Source of the DNA: Rothia terrae
GTDB taxonomy: Bacteria > Actinomycetota > Actinomycetes > Actinomycetales > Micrococcaceae
Length of the DNA: 64,000 nt
Assembly (NCBI RefSeq): GCF_012396615.1
Contig: NZ_JAAXPV010000012.1
Coordinates: forward strand, 27,937 to 91,936
Direction: 5' to 3'
Shown: piece by piece, positions 26,655-35,412 of the stretch
How the letters are laid out: each line of letters starts with the position of its first letter
How positions within the stretch are numbered: the first letter of the stretch is position 1
Translations under genes and position numbers: made by a program
The notes under the pieces: model-generated
The model's database searches: none
Told to the model about the DNA's origin: nothing
The model's input: only the letters and a program-made list of their open reading frames with translations

Positions 26655-27497
26655 TTAGCGGGCTACTTTGGAGCTCACTACCGCGTCAGTCTGTGGAGGC
26701 TTAGCACCGAGCTTTTGGTGAATGAACCATTGGAAAAGACCAACGGCGACACCGCCACCAACGATGTTGCCCAGAGTGACCGGAATCAGGTTGGCGAAGA
26801 TGAAGTTTGACCAGGTAAGTACGGGGTTTCCGCCAAGAATGACGCCGAAGGGAATCATGAACATATTGGCAACAGAGTGCTCAAATCCAAGCGCAACGAA
26901 GGCAGTAATAGGGCCAAGAACCGCGAGAATCTTATCGGTGGTGGTGCGACCGGAGAATGCCATGAATACAGCGATGCAGACAAAGAAGTTCGCCCCAATG
27001 CCCAGGACAAAAGCTTCCATCCAGGGGTAGCTTACTTTTGCTGCTGCGGTCTTGGTGACAATCTCACCCCAGGCTCCGCCGTTGCGATCCTGTAGACGCC
27101 CAAAATAGCAGAGACCTACAACAAGCATTGCACCCATAAAATTTCCAATGTAGGACAGGACCCAGTGGCGAATCCACTGGCCCCAGGTGATGCGTCCGGC
27201 GAGCTTAGCGCTCAGACTCATGGTGGTTGAGGTGAAGAGTTCTGCGCCGGTGAGAACCACCATCATGAGGCCGACGGAGAAGGTCATACCGCCAATAAGT
27301 TTGATAAGACCAGCTGGAAGATCAGCCGCTCCGAGTTGGGTGTTGACAAAGAAAGCAAAACCCAGGGCGATGAGTCCTCCGCCGGGGAGTGCCAGAAGAA
27401 AAGTTTTAAGGGGTGATGTGGTCGCCTTAGCCTGCATGGCGGCAACGGTGCTCTCGACCATTTCGGGAGGCGTAGGTGTGTTGATAGGAGTGGTCAT
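26655..27497 (-). CDS. Formate/nitrite transporter family channel (FocA/NirC-like)
   Basis: A 280-residue membrane protein with six hydrophobic segments. It carries FNT signatures: GGMTFSVGLMMVVLTGAELFTS (central GAELFT), GIGANFFVCIAVFMA and GFEHSVANMF with the pore histidine. FNT proteins are pentameric channels for formate, nitrite or hydrosulfide. The sequence does not decide which. It stands alone with no pfl, nir or nar genes nearby, so context gives no substrate hint. N-terminus is cytoplasmic and polar. Confidence 0.93.
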   Translation of the reverse strand: MTTPINTPTPPEMVESTVAAMQAKATTSPLKTFLLALPGGGLIALGFAFFVNTQLGAADLPAGLIKLIGGMTFSVGLMMVVLTGAELFTSTTMSLSAKLAGRITWGQWIRHWVLSYIGNFMGAMLVVGLCYFGRLQDRNGGAWGEIVTKTAAAKVSYPWMEAFVLGIGANFFVCIAVFMAFSGRTTTDKILAVLGPITAFVALGFEHSVANMFMIPFGVILGGNPVLTWSNFIFANLIPVTLGNIVGGGVAVGLFQWFIHQKLGAKPPQTDAVVSSKVAR

Positions 27498-27656
27498 ACG
27501 GTCACTCTAGCAAGAGAATAATTGGTGACTATGAGAACCCGTTTTATTAAGTCCGTGTCATCCGTGCCGGGTCTTGGGTGCGGTGTTCTGTGTGAATAAT
27601 CTTCTCGGTAAAACGTATGAATTGTTGAAGATTTTTAATGGGGAGGGGTGAGGGTG

Positions 27657-27857
27657 ATGCAACGTATTCTGGACTGGACGCTTTTGGTGTTGGGAATTGC
27701 TGTGATAGGACTGGCTATGTGGGAGGGATTTATCTGGGGTAGCTGGATTGATGAAAACTATGTTTCTGATTTTCCCACTTCGGAGTCATTATTTTTATTG
27801 TGTGGTCCCGGGGTTTTCATCAGTCTAATAGCAATTATTAAATTGTTGAGAGATTAG
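27657..27857 (+). CDS. Small two-helix membrane protein
   Basis: A 66-residue protein starting at ATG 27657 (MQRILDWTLLVLGIAVIGLA), with GGGGAGGGG 8-12 nt upstream. In-frame GTG codons lie at 27654 and 27648. Two hydrophobic helices (about 5-30 and 44-63) flank a polar loop, SWIDENYVSDFPTSES. No family is recognised. Its stop overlaps the stop of the convergent acetyltransferase gene by a few bases. Confidence 0.6.
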   Translation: MQRILDWTLLVLGIAVIGLAMWEGFIWGSWIDENYVSDFPTSESLFLLCGPGVFISLIAIIKLLRD

Positions 27858-28375
27858 ATGAGTGATATTTCCATTTCTCGTTCGAGCAGTTTAATTCCAA
27901 ACATTTCATCGCGCTTGGTTTTTCCGGTGAGAATAAATCCAAATTTTTGGTAAAAAGATAGCGCGCGTGAATTTCCGTCTAATACCCAGAGTGATGCTTG
28001 AATAAAACCTTCATGGGATAGCTGCGCTAAAGCATCCTGCATTAAGGAAAAACCAATGCTCTGCCCTACATTATTAGGATTAAGATAAAGCGCATAAATT
28101 TCGCCGGTATTTTCTGAATCTTTTTCCCGGCACTTTCCAAAAGTGCACACACCAACCACTACGCCATCTCTATCAGCCACCCGCATCCTGTAATCTGCGG
28201 CGCGTGCAGACCGAATAATGAGCTCTTTCTGCTGTTTTTCGCGCTCACATACGTCTAAGGATGCGAGAAAAGCGCGGGGGAGTAGCCCCTCGTAGGCAAA
28301 GCGCCAGCCGTCAACGAAAATGTTTGCCAGCGTGTGCGCATCCTGAAGGCGAGCGGGACGAATCAATGTGGGCAT
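27854..28375 (-). CDS. GNAT family N-acetyltransferase
   Basis: A 173-residue acetyl-CoA-dependent acyltransferase. IRPARLQDAHTLANIFVDGW begins the GNAT fold. Motif A is EIYALYLNPNNVGQSIGFSLMQDAL (Q-x-x-G-x-G/S-like CoA loop), and motif B is ASLWVLDGNSRALSFYQKFGF. I start at ATG 28375, where homology begins and AGAGGA precedes. The frame is open 51 residues further upstream but that part does not resemble the family. Substrate unknown. Confidence 0.85.
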   Translation of the reverse strand: MPTLIRPARLQDAHTLANIFVDGWRFAYEGLLPRAFLASLDVCEREKQQKELIIRSARAADYRMRVADRDGVVVGVCTFGKCREKDSENTGEIYALYLNPNNVGQSIGFSLMQDALAQLSHEGFIQASLWVLDGNSRALSFYQKFGFILTGKTKRDEMFGIKLLEREMEISLI

Positions 28376-28503
28376 GGGGCGTCCTCTCAGAGACGTTAGA
28401 GAACTGTATACCTGAGAAATCAGTGCAGAACCTTGAGGTACCGTACTGTCGGCAAGCTTAGCCGCCGAATACCTGCAAACGCGCATCCTAGCCACTTTTG
28501 ACA

Positions 28504-28547
28504 CAAAAACGCCCCGGAAAAACTTCACCTGAAGCTCCGGGGCGCTG
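28504..28547 (-). terminator. Terminator of trxBA
   Basis: CGCCCCGG (28510-28517) pairs with CCGGGGCG (28537-28544), with an inner ACTTC/GAAG helix. The A run on the plus strand supplies the T tail for the minus-strand trxA transcript. Confidence 0.82.
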
Positions 28548-28565
28548 AAATAAGCCTAGATGCGC

Positions 28566-28889
28566 TTATGCGTCCAAGCCGAATTCTTTGATGAGGGCAG
28601 CCTTGGGCTTTGCGCCTACGGTCTGCTTGTCGACCTCGCCGTCCTTGAACATATAGATCGCGGGGATTGAGGTGATGCCGTACTTCATGGCGGTTGCCTG
28701 GTTAGCTTCAACATCGACCTTGACGACCTTGACCTTGCCGTTCTGCTCTGCAGCGATCTCATCGAGAACGGGGCCTACCATGCGGCAGGGGCCGCACCAT
28801 TCAGCCCAGAAATCTACGATTACGGGAACATCCGACTTCAGAACTTCGTCGCCGAATGTTGAGTCGGTAACTTCAAGAGCGTTGCTCAT
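28566..28889 (-). CDS. trxA: Thioredoxin
   Basis: A 107-residue disulfide reductant. The redox motif WCGPC lies at residues 31-35 in [16 protein letters not shown], with the buried Asp and the cis-proline loop ([15 protein letters not shown]) present. It follows trxB by 35 bp on the same strand, forming the classical NADPH-TrxB-TrxA pair, and ends with a terminator. Confidence 0.97.
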   Translation of the reverse strand: MSNALEVTDSTFGDEVLKSDVPVIVDFWAEWCGPCRMVGPVLDEIAAEQNGKVKVVKVDVEANQATAMKYGITSIPAIYMFKDGEVDKQTVGAKPKAALIKEFGLDA

Positions 28890-28924
28890 AGTATCTATCC
28901 TTCGTGTAAGGGGTTATAAAATCT

Positions 28925-29953
28925 TTAGAGAGATTCGAGGTAGTGTTGCGCGTCAATAGCTGCGGCGCAACCTGAACCTGCGGCGGTAATTGCCTGGCGG
29001 TAGATGGGGTCGATGACGTCGCCCGCTGCGAAAACACCGGGGATTGAGGTACGCGAGGAGCGGCCGTCAACCTTGATGGTGCCGTTAGCGGTGAGTTCCA
29101 AAGACTCCTTGACCAAGTCGGTGCGGGGGTCTGAGCCAATAGCCACGAAAACACCCTCAACGGTGAGCTGTGATTCTTCGCCGTTCTTGGTGTTGCGTAC
29201 GGTTACGTCCTTGACCTTGTCTTCACCGTTGATGGACGCGATTTCTGAGTCCCACAGGATTTCGATCTTGGGGTTGTCGTAGGCGCGCTGAGCCATGATA
29301 TCGGATGCGCGGAATGAATCGCGGCGGTGCACGATGTAGACCTTGGACGCGAAGCTGGTGAGAAAGAGTGCTTCTTCAAGTGCTGAATCGCCGCCGCCGA
29401 CAACAGCGAGTTCTTTTTCTTTAAAGAAGAAGCCATCGCAGGTTGCGCACCAGGAAACACCGTGACCTGAGAGTCGTTCTTCGCCGTCTACGCCGAGCTT
29501 GCGGTATTCAGAGCCGGTGGAGATAATTACGGACTTTGCTTGGAAAGTGTCGCCGGAATCGAGAGTAACCTTCTTGATGTTGCCGTCCAACTCGACGGAC
29601 GCGACGTCCTCAAAACGAATATCGGCACCGAAGCGCTCAGCCTGCGCCTGCAGGTTGCCCATGAGCTCCGGACCCATGATGCCTTCGATGAAGCCGGGGA
29701 AGTTCTCGACCTCGGTGGTGGTCATCAGATCGCCGCCGGGGGAGATTGAGGACGCGAAAACAATGGGCTTGAGGTTAGCGCGAGCAGTATAGATTGCTGC
29801 GGTGTAACCTGCGGGGCCTGAGCCTACGATGATGACATCGTGGATGGTCTGATCAACGTTTCCTGATGCAGAATTTTCTGCGGTGTTAGTTGATAGGTTC
29901 AGACCTGTGCCGCCGGCAAAAACGTTGCCGAAGGGCAATGAAGAGTTACTCAC
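28925..29953 (-). CDS. trxB: Thioredoxin reductase
   Basis: A 342-residue flavoenzyme reducing thioredoxin with NADPH. The FAD motif VIIVGSGPAGYTAAIYTARA, redox pair WCATCDG, NADPH motif VVGGGDSALEEALFL and C-terminal GVFAAGDVIDPIYRQAITAAG are all visible. The first ~35 residues form a serine-rich extension before the FAD domain. GTG at 29953 is chosen because AAGGAAAGG lies just upstream; 13 further upstream codons are open without support. trxA lies directly downstream. Confidence 0.96.
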   Translation of the reverse strand: MSNSSLPFGNVFAGGTGLNLSTNTAENSASGNVDQTIHDVIIVGSGPAGYTAAIYTARANLKPIVFASSISPGGDLMTTTEVENFPGFIEGIMGPELMGNLQAQAERFGADIRFEDVASVELDGNIKKVTLDSGDTFQAKSVIISTGSEYRKLGVDGEERLSGHGVSWCATCDGFFFKEKELAVVGGGDSALEEALFLTSFASKVYIVHRRDSFRASDIMAQRAYDNPKIEILWDSEIASINGEDKVKDVTVRNTKNGEESQLTVEGVFVAIGSDPRTDLVKESLELTANGTIKVDGRSSRTSIPGVFAAGDVIDPIYRQAITAAGSGCAAAIDAQHYLESL

Positions 29954-30067
29954 GGTCAGCCTTTCCTTGTAGATGGGTATGTGCTTATACACATAAAACT
30001 AAGGACTATCTTCGATTATTCCAAACAGCGCGCGAAAAACTAAAGATCACCTCATCACGTGGATAAG

Positions 30068-30110
30068 CAAAAATGTGCCACTTTCGAAAGAGAAAATGAC
30101 ACATTTTTGT
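30068..30110 (-). terminator. Terminator after the MurJ-linked membrane protein
   Basis: CAAAAATGTG.CA pairs with TG.CACATTTTTG around CTTTCGAAAGAGAAAA. On the minus strand it ends in a T run, 25 nt past the stop codon. Confidence 0.75.
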
Positions 30111-30134
30111 GTGAAATTGTATGCGCGTCAGGGC

Positions 30135-31385
30135 TTAGTTAACAGAAACCTCAGCGATGCGCAGACCGTACATGAAGTTCGAAGTGATGGGCTGAGCCAA
30201 AACGGGAGCCTCATTGAAACGAATAAAGACGTATTTAGTCTTGCCGTTCTGCTTCTTCTTATCGAGATCGACCTTCACCTGGGCTGCGTTGAAAGTGCCA
30301 GAGCCAACTTCTTGCGCACCGTCAAGCGAGTTGGTGTCATTGGTCAACACGGTGAAGCTACCGCCGGTACCCGATACCTGGTCAATGGTGACCTCAGAAA
30401 CGGTGGTTGCCTCTTCAAGCTCGTATGCCAGGGCAAAGCTATCAACGGTTCCACCAAAGTTTGCTGAACCAAAGCCGTAGCTCATCCACTGGGTGGCGGT
30501 GTTGCCGTCCATGGTCTGCGGCAGGGTCGCATCCTGATCAGCCATCATGGTGGGGTTTGCCGGTACGACGCGGGTGACCGACTGAATCTTAGGAGTGGGT
30601 AGCTTAGCCTCGGTCTTAGTGGGCGAAGGCTTAGCTGAAGCCTTAGCTGATGATGAAGCGCTACTGGATGCGGGAGCCGCCGACTGCTCAGAAGAAGCTT
30701 CTTCTGAAGAACCAATCATGTCGCCAAGCTGTGAATACACCACTGCGGCGCCACCGAGTAGCAAGAGAATCGCAGCAACGGCAATGAGCCACATGCCCGG
30801 ACCTGAATCGTCGTCTTCTTCATCGACATCGAACTCATCGGAATCATAGTTCTCAGCCTCGTACGCATCAGCGGCGTACGCGTCATTAGCATCGCTAGCC
30901 GCCACGGCTGCCGCACCTGCACCAGTTGCAACCACAGGCTTGGACACCTCAATCGGCTCAGGCTTGTGAGACTTCTTCGACGCCACAGCAACATACGGGC
31001 GCTCAGACTCGCGAGACTCAGTCTCACCGAAAATGTGCTCACCCAAAGCCTCAGTCTCAGACGCAGCCTTGAGCGCAGCGGTAGAAGTCAGCAAAGAGTC
31101 CTGCAGAGCCTGCGGGCGCGAATGAGATGTCACCAAGTAGGTAGTGCCATCAGACTGACCCAAATCAAGAATCTGAACATGAGAACGAGAACTCGATGCC
31201 AATGTACGAGCATTCTCAAGTAGCTTCTCGCCACGAGAAGGCGCAGCCACCACAATAGAAACCTTGCGGTCAAGAACCTGATCCTGACCATCAAAAATGG
31301 AGTCGCCGTCACCGGTTTCAACAACTTTGCTAGTAACCTTGTAGCGCTCGCCGAGTACTGTGCCCGGTGCAATTAGCTGTGACAA
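30135..31385 (-). CDS. MurJ-linked pseudokinase-like membrane protein
   Basis: A 416-residue protein starting at TTG 31385, preceded by GGGGAGGAAAC. The first ~100 residues resemble the N-lobe of a serine/threonine kinase (PGTVLGERYKV, then DGQDQVLDRKVSIVVAA), but no HRD, DFG or catalytic loop follows. An acidic linker (about 160-195) leads to one membrane helix (about 198-217). A Ser/Ala/Pro-rich stalk and an extracytoplasmic domain of galactose-binding/discoidin type follow (DGNTATQWMSYGF; TVSEVTIDQVSGTGGSFTVL). The arrangement parallels the C-terminal half of mycobacterial MviN (Rv3910), here as a separate gene directly downstream of murJ. It may tune lipid II flipping (inference). Confidence 0.75.
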   Translation of the reverse strand: MSQLIAPGTVLGERYKVTSKVVETGDGDSIFDGQDQVLDRKVSIVVAAPSRGEKLLENARTLASSSRSHVQILDLGQSDGTTYLVTSHSRPQALQDSLLTSTAALKAASETEALGEHIFGETESRESERPYVAVASKKSHKPEPIEVSKPVVATGAGAAAVAASDANDAYAADAYEAENYDSDEFDVDEEDDDSGPGMWLIAVAAILLLLGGAAVVYSQLGDMIGSSEEASSEQSAAPASSSASSSAKASAKPSPTKTEAKLPTPKIQSVTRVVPANPTMMADQDATLPQTMDGNTATQWMSYGFGSANFGGTVDSFALAYELEEATTVSEVTIDQVSGTGGSFTVLTNDTNSLDGAQEVGSGTFNAAQVKVDLDKKKQNGKTKYVFIRFNEAPVLAQPITSNFMYGLRIAEVSVN

Positions 31386-31484
31386 GTTTCCTCCCCAGAA
31401 GTTCAAACGGTGCACTAGAAAACACCTAGGTAAAAATCATACCCGTTTGAGTAAGTAAGTTGATGAGTATTAGAGGTTCTTTAT

Positions 31485-33140
31485 TTACCGGCGTGAAAGT
31501 TTACGCTGAATAGGCTCAAGTAATTGATCAAATTCTTTGACGCGGAAAATCTGCAGGAACGCGTAGTAGGCAACTGCCATGACGATACCGCCAATAATTG
31601 CGGTAGCAAAGGCGGTGATCTGCGACTGCCACGCGAAACCGGTAAAGGTGTAGCCCCCCAGCATCCACAGAGCCAGCGCACCCACAAGTGCCGAGAAGAA
31701 GGACGCCAGCGCCACGCGTGCGTGCGTGTTGACGATGTCGCGCTGCCCGTAGTTACCCAGGCGTCGTTTGAGGACGCGGTGGCTCAGGTAAACCGCCAGA
31801 ATATTCTGCACAGCGTAGGTACCAGCCAAACCGAAGATGGTGTAACGCGCATCCACGCGTGATGCCGCGTAACCGGCAGCCACAATCAGTACCGCCGAGA
31901 ACACCTGAATGTAGAAGGGCGTCTTAGCATCCTCTTGCGCGTAGAACACGCGTCCCATCATGAACGCAATGGTGAGGAAGGGACCACCCAAAGAAATAAC
32001 CGCCAGTGCCTGACCAATCTGCGCGCCAACCACGCGGTCACCACCGGAGAAAATCATGCCCACAGGGCCCGCGAAAACAATCAGAGCCACAGCACAGAAA
32101 ATCGTAGCCACCGACGCCACACGCAAACCAGCAGACAAAGCCTTACCCAAGCCCGCCGAATCATCACCCTGCGACGCCTCAGACATACGGTTGAACAGCA
32201 CAGTCGCAATCGACAAACCAATCACACCGTGCGGTAGCGAATACAACATGGATGAATAATTCAGAGCAGCAACACCCAAAATCGGGATGCCCTGATCAAG
32301 ATAAGCCTCACGAGCACCCGTCACACCGGCAGCCACCTTCGTGAGATACAAGAACGCCAAGTTAGAAACAACACCGGTAGCCAGCGTCCAACCAGCAAGC
32401 TTAGCGGAATCACCCAAGCCCATACCGCGCCACTTAAACTTAGGACGCAGCTTCAAACCAACCTTGCGCAAAGGAATCAGCAACACCAGCGCCTGGCATA
32501 CCACGCCCAAAGTCGCCGAACCCGCAAGAACCAAAGTATTCGCGGGCGTCCACGTCTCTAACGAATGCAGCGGCGGATTACCCATCTGCTGACGACCAAA
32601 CATGCCAATAAAGCTCAGCACACCAGCAATCGCCACAATGTTATTAATAACCGGCGCCCACATAAACCAGCCAAAAGCACCGCGAGCATTCAGCACCTGA
32701 CCAAGAATCGTGTACAAACCGTAGAAGAAAATCTGCGGGAAGCACCACAGCGCAAAAATAGCAGCCAACTCACGCTGATCCGCCGTCAACCTGCTACCCA
32801 TCACACCAATAATCGGCCAAGCACACGCGACCACCACAACAGTCACCGCGAAAATACCCGTAATAGCAAGCGTCATCAGACGCGACACAAAATCAGAACC
32901 GCCATCATCATGCTTAGCAGCCTTAATAATCTGCGGCACCAACACCGCATTAAAAATGCCGCCCGCCACCAAAACATAAATCAGATTCGGCAGCGTATTA
33001 GCAATCTCAAAAACGTCACCAACCGCAGTAGCAGAACCAAGAGCAATCGTTATCAAAAAGGTTTTAACAAACCCAAGCACACGAGAAACCATGGTTCCCG
33101 CTGCCATAATTGCGCTCGAAAGTGCACCATTACGCGCCAC
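31485..33140 (-). CDS. murJ: Lipid II flippase MurJ (MviN)
   Basis: A 551-residue MOP-superfamily flippase for the peptidoglycan precursor lipid II, with about 14 hydrophobic helices. Characteristic stretches are SAIMAAGTMVSRVLGFVKTFLIT at the N-terminus, GIFNAVLVPQI, WCFPQIFFYGLYTILGQVLNARGAFGW, and FNRMSEASQGDD. It carries no fused kinase domain, unlike the mycobacterial protein; the kinase-like part is encoded separately downstream. The N-terminus is very close to the Nudix gene upstream, suggesting one transcript. Confidence 0.93.
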   Translation of the reverse strand: MARNGALSSAIMAAGTMVSRVLGFVKTFLITIALGSATAVGDVFEIANTLPNLIYVLVAGGIFNAVLVPQIIKAAKHDDGGSDFVSRLMTLAITGIFAVTVVVVACAWPIIGVMGSRLTADQRELAAIFALWCFPQIFFYGLYTILGQVLNARGAFGWFMWAPVINNIVAIAGVLSFIGMFGRQQMGNPPLHSLETWTPANTLVLAGSATLGVVCQALVLLIPLRKVGLKLRPKFKWRGMGLGDSAKLAGWTLATGVVSNLAFLYLTKVAAGVTGAREAYLDQGIPILGVAALNYSSMLYSLPHGVIGLSIATVLFNRMSEASQGDDSAGLGKALSAGLRVASVATIFCAVALIVFAGPVGMIFSGGDRVVGAQIGQALAVISLGGPFLTIAFMMGRVFYAQEDAKTPFYIQVFSAVLIVAAGYAASRVDARYTIFGLAGTYAVQNILAVYLSHRVLKRRLGNYGQRDIVNTHARVALASFFSALVGALALWMLGGYTFTGFAWQSQITAFATAIIGGIVMAVAYYAFLQIFRVKEFDQLLEPIQRKLSRR

Positions 33141-33175
33141 GAAAAGACCTAACTACTTACAGACAAAACTAGAGA

Positions 33176-33679
33176 TCAAGAAAGCTGATGAATAATATAC
33201 TCACGCGCAATCTCAGCGATGCGACGCTCATTAGGGAAAGAAAGCTTTCGACACAGATCATCAATATCAACCCAGGCAACATCAATAGCCTCATGATCGG
33301 GATCCTTATCGGTCGTCAAATAACCGCCCGTAGCATTCAGCAAATAATGATGCACCGTCTTATGAACACGATGACCACCCACCGTGAACCAATAATCAAT
33401 ACTACCCAAGGACGCTAAAACATCCCCTGCGATACCCGTCTCTTCCTCAATCTCACGAGCCGCCGCCTCAGCGTTCGTCTCAGCACCCTCAGGATGACCT
33501 TTAGGCAGGCACCACTCCAAGCGTCCGCCACGGTTGATGCGAGCAATAATCGCAACCGGCAAAGACGGCTTATCAAAGTCAACAATCACGCCGCCAGCCG
33601 AGATTTCCTCAACCGTGGGCAACACTGATACGGGCGTCACTGCCCGCTTCTTGGGAGCCCGAGGTACTGGAAAAGTCAT
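33176..33679 (-). CDS. Nudix hydrolase
   Basis: A 167-residue protein. The Nudix box is complete: G-H-P-E-G-A-E ... AAAREIEEETGI, in the GX5EX7REUXEEXGU spacing. The preceding LEWCLPKGH is typical of Ap4A/NDP-sugar or MutT-like enzymes encoded between cca and murJ in actinobacteria. It hydrolyses a nucleoside diphosphate linked to another moiety; the substrate cannot be read from the sequence. It is divergent from cca. Confidence 0.92.
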   Translation of the reverse strand: MTFPVPRAPKKRAVTPVSVLPTVEEISAGGVIVDFDKPSLPVAIIARINRGGRLEWCLPKGHPEGAETNAEAAAREIEEETGIAGDVLASLGSIDYWFTVGGHRVHKTVHHYLLNATGGYLTTDKDPDHEAIDVAWVDIDDLCRKLSFPNERRIAEIAREYIIHQLS

Positions 33680-33769
33680 GTTTCTACCTTAACCGATAAA
33701 CAAGGTGAGGTTTTCTATATGAGCTGAAAGTAGGAGTAAAAGCTAAATATCTGGCACGATTAAGGGACT

Positions 33770-35182
33770 ATGGTTGCGTTTTTTGATACATCACAGGTAG
33801 ACCCCATCGCCTTACAGCTCGGCGAACTCTTTGAGAAAGCCGGATTCGAGTTATCACTCGTCGGCGGCCCCGTACGTGACCTTTTTCTCGGTCGCCAAGC
33901 AACCGACCTGGACTTCACTACTAACGCAACACCCGATCAGACCCTCGCAGTCGTTGAAGGCTGGGCGGACGCCACGTGGGATATTGGACGCGACTTCGGC
34001 ACCATCGGTATCCGCAAAGGCGATGACACTGTAGAGATCACTACCTACCGCGCAGAAGCCTACGATCCCAACTCGCGCAAACCCACTGTATCCTTCGGTG
34101 ATAACCTCAACGACGACCTCTTCCGCAGAGACTTCACCATCAACTCCATGGCTCTGCGCCTGCCCTCCCTAGAACTCGTTGACCCCTACGGCGGCAAGCG
34201 AGACCTGGACGCCGGCATCATCCAAACCCCCGGCACTGCCGAAGACTCGTTCTCCGATGACCCCCTGCGCATGATGCGCGCAGCACGCTTTGCCGCGCGC
34301 TTTGACTACGCGCTCGCTGACGATGTTTTTGGTGCCATGAAAGAGATGGCTCCGCGCATCGAGATTATCTCTGCAGAACGCGTGCGCGATGAGCTGACCA
34401 AGTTGATTCTGGCTGACTATCCCCGACGAGGCATAGATCTTTTGGTGGATTCAGGGCTGGCTGATTTTGTTCTTCCGGAGATTCCCGCGCTCAAGCTCGA
34501 GGTCGATGACCACCACCATCATAAGGACGTTTACCAACATTCCTTGAAGGTAATGGAGCAGGCGATGGCTCAAGAAACCGACGCTGACGGTGATGTTCCC
34601 GCCCCCGACTTCGTGTTGCGTTTTGCGGCGCTCATGCACGACTGCGGCAAGCCCGCCACCCGTAAGTTTGAGCCCAATGGCTCTGTGAGCTTTCTGCATC
34701 ACGACGTCGTGGGCGCAAAGATCACCAAGAAGCGCATGCGCGCCCTGCGTTTTGATAATGACACCATCAAGGCGGTTGCGCGCTTGGTTGAGTTGCACAT
34801 GCGTTTTTACGGCTACGGGGATGCTGGCTGGACGGACTCCGCGGTGCGCCGCTATGTGCGCGACGCGGGTCCCTTACTGGAGCGCTTGCATCGTCTGACG
34901 CGCGCGGACGTCACCACCCGCAACAAGCGCAAAGCCAACAAAATCTCCAACGCCTACGACGACCTTGAGCGCCGCATCGTAGAACTCGCCGAACAAGAAG
35001 AATTGGATGCCATGCGTCCTGATCTTGACGGCGAGCAGATCATGCAGATTCTGGATATTAAGCCCGGACCTGTGGTGGGTAAAGCCTACAAGTACCTGCT
35101 GGAGATGCGTTTGGATGAGGGATCGCTAGGCGAAGAAGAAGCAACCCGACGCCTGCTAGCGTGGTGGACGGAGCAACAGTAG
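33770..35182 (+). CDS. cca: CCA tRNA nucleotidyltransferase
   Basis: A 470-residue class II nucleotidyltransferase that builds or repairs the 3' CCA of tRNA. The polymerase head shows LVGGPVRDLFLGRQATDLDF (GG/DxD), and DLFRRDFTINSMAL and RMMRAARFAARF follow. An HD domain (VDDHHHHKDVYQHSLKVM, then MHDCGKPATRK) sits in the C-terminal half, as in actinobacterial PcnA/Cca proteins. Since tRNA-Ala and tRNA-Ile here lack full CCA, the enzyme is needed. The position next to Nudix and murJ is conserved. Confidence 0.94.
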   Translation: MVAFFDTSQVDPIALQLGELFEKAGFELSLVGGPVRDLFLGRQATDLDFTTNATPDQTLAVVEGWADATWDIGRDFGTIGIRKGDDTVEITTYRAEAYDPNSRKPTVSFGDNLNDDLFRRDFTINSMALRLPSLELVDPYGGKRDLDAGIIQTPGTAEDSFSDDPLRMMRAARFAARFDYALADDVFGAMKEMAPRIEIISAERVRDELTKLILADYPRRGIDLLVDSGLADFVLPEIPALKLEVDDHHHHKDVYQHSLKVMEQAMAQETDADGDVPAPDFVLRFAALMHDCGKPATRKFEPNGSVSFLHHDVVGAKITKKRMRALRFDNDTIKAVARLVELHMRFYGYGDAGWTDSAVRRYVRDAGPLLERLHRLTRADVTTRNKRKANKISNAYDDLERRIVELAEQEELDAMRPDLDGEQIMQILDIKPGPVVGKAYKYLLEMRLDEGSLGEEEATRRLLAWWTEQQ

Positions 35183-35244
35183 AGCTGTTGATTTTTTCGG
35201 ACTAGAAGCACCAGATAAAAATATTCCTACAGGAGAATGTTTTC

Positions 35245-35283
35245 TATGGCGTGTGCTGAATATTTGGTGCACGCCATATTTTT
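35245..35283 (+). terminator. Terminator of cca
   Basis: TATGGCGTG pairs with CACGCCATA around a 16-nt loop and is followed by TTTTTAT. Confidence 0.7.
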
Positions 35284-35412
35284 ATGCCCGCATCATCCCT
35301 AAGGACGAGAAAAATGCCCCGTTCGCCGGCGAAATCGTCCTACAGAATCTGCCCGGTGAGGTGTTTATGCCCGTAGGCTAGATGTAAACATCCCCTACAG
35401 CAAGGAGTAGCG

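Noticed and set aside
31935..33152. Plus-strand frames opposite murJ
   Set aside because: Low-complexity N/H/R/T composition typical of antisense of a membrane protein.
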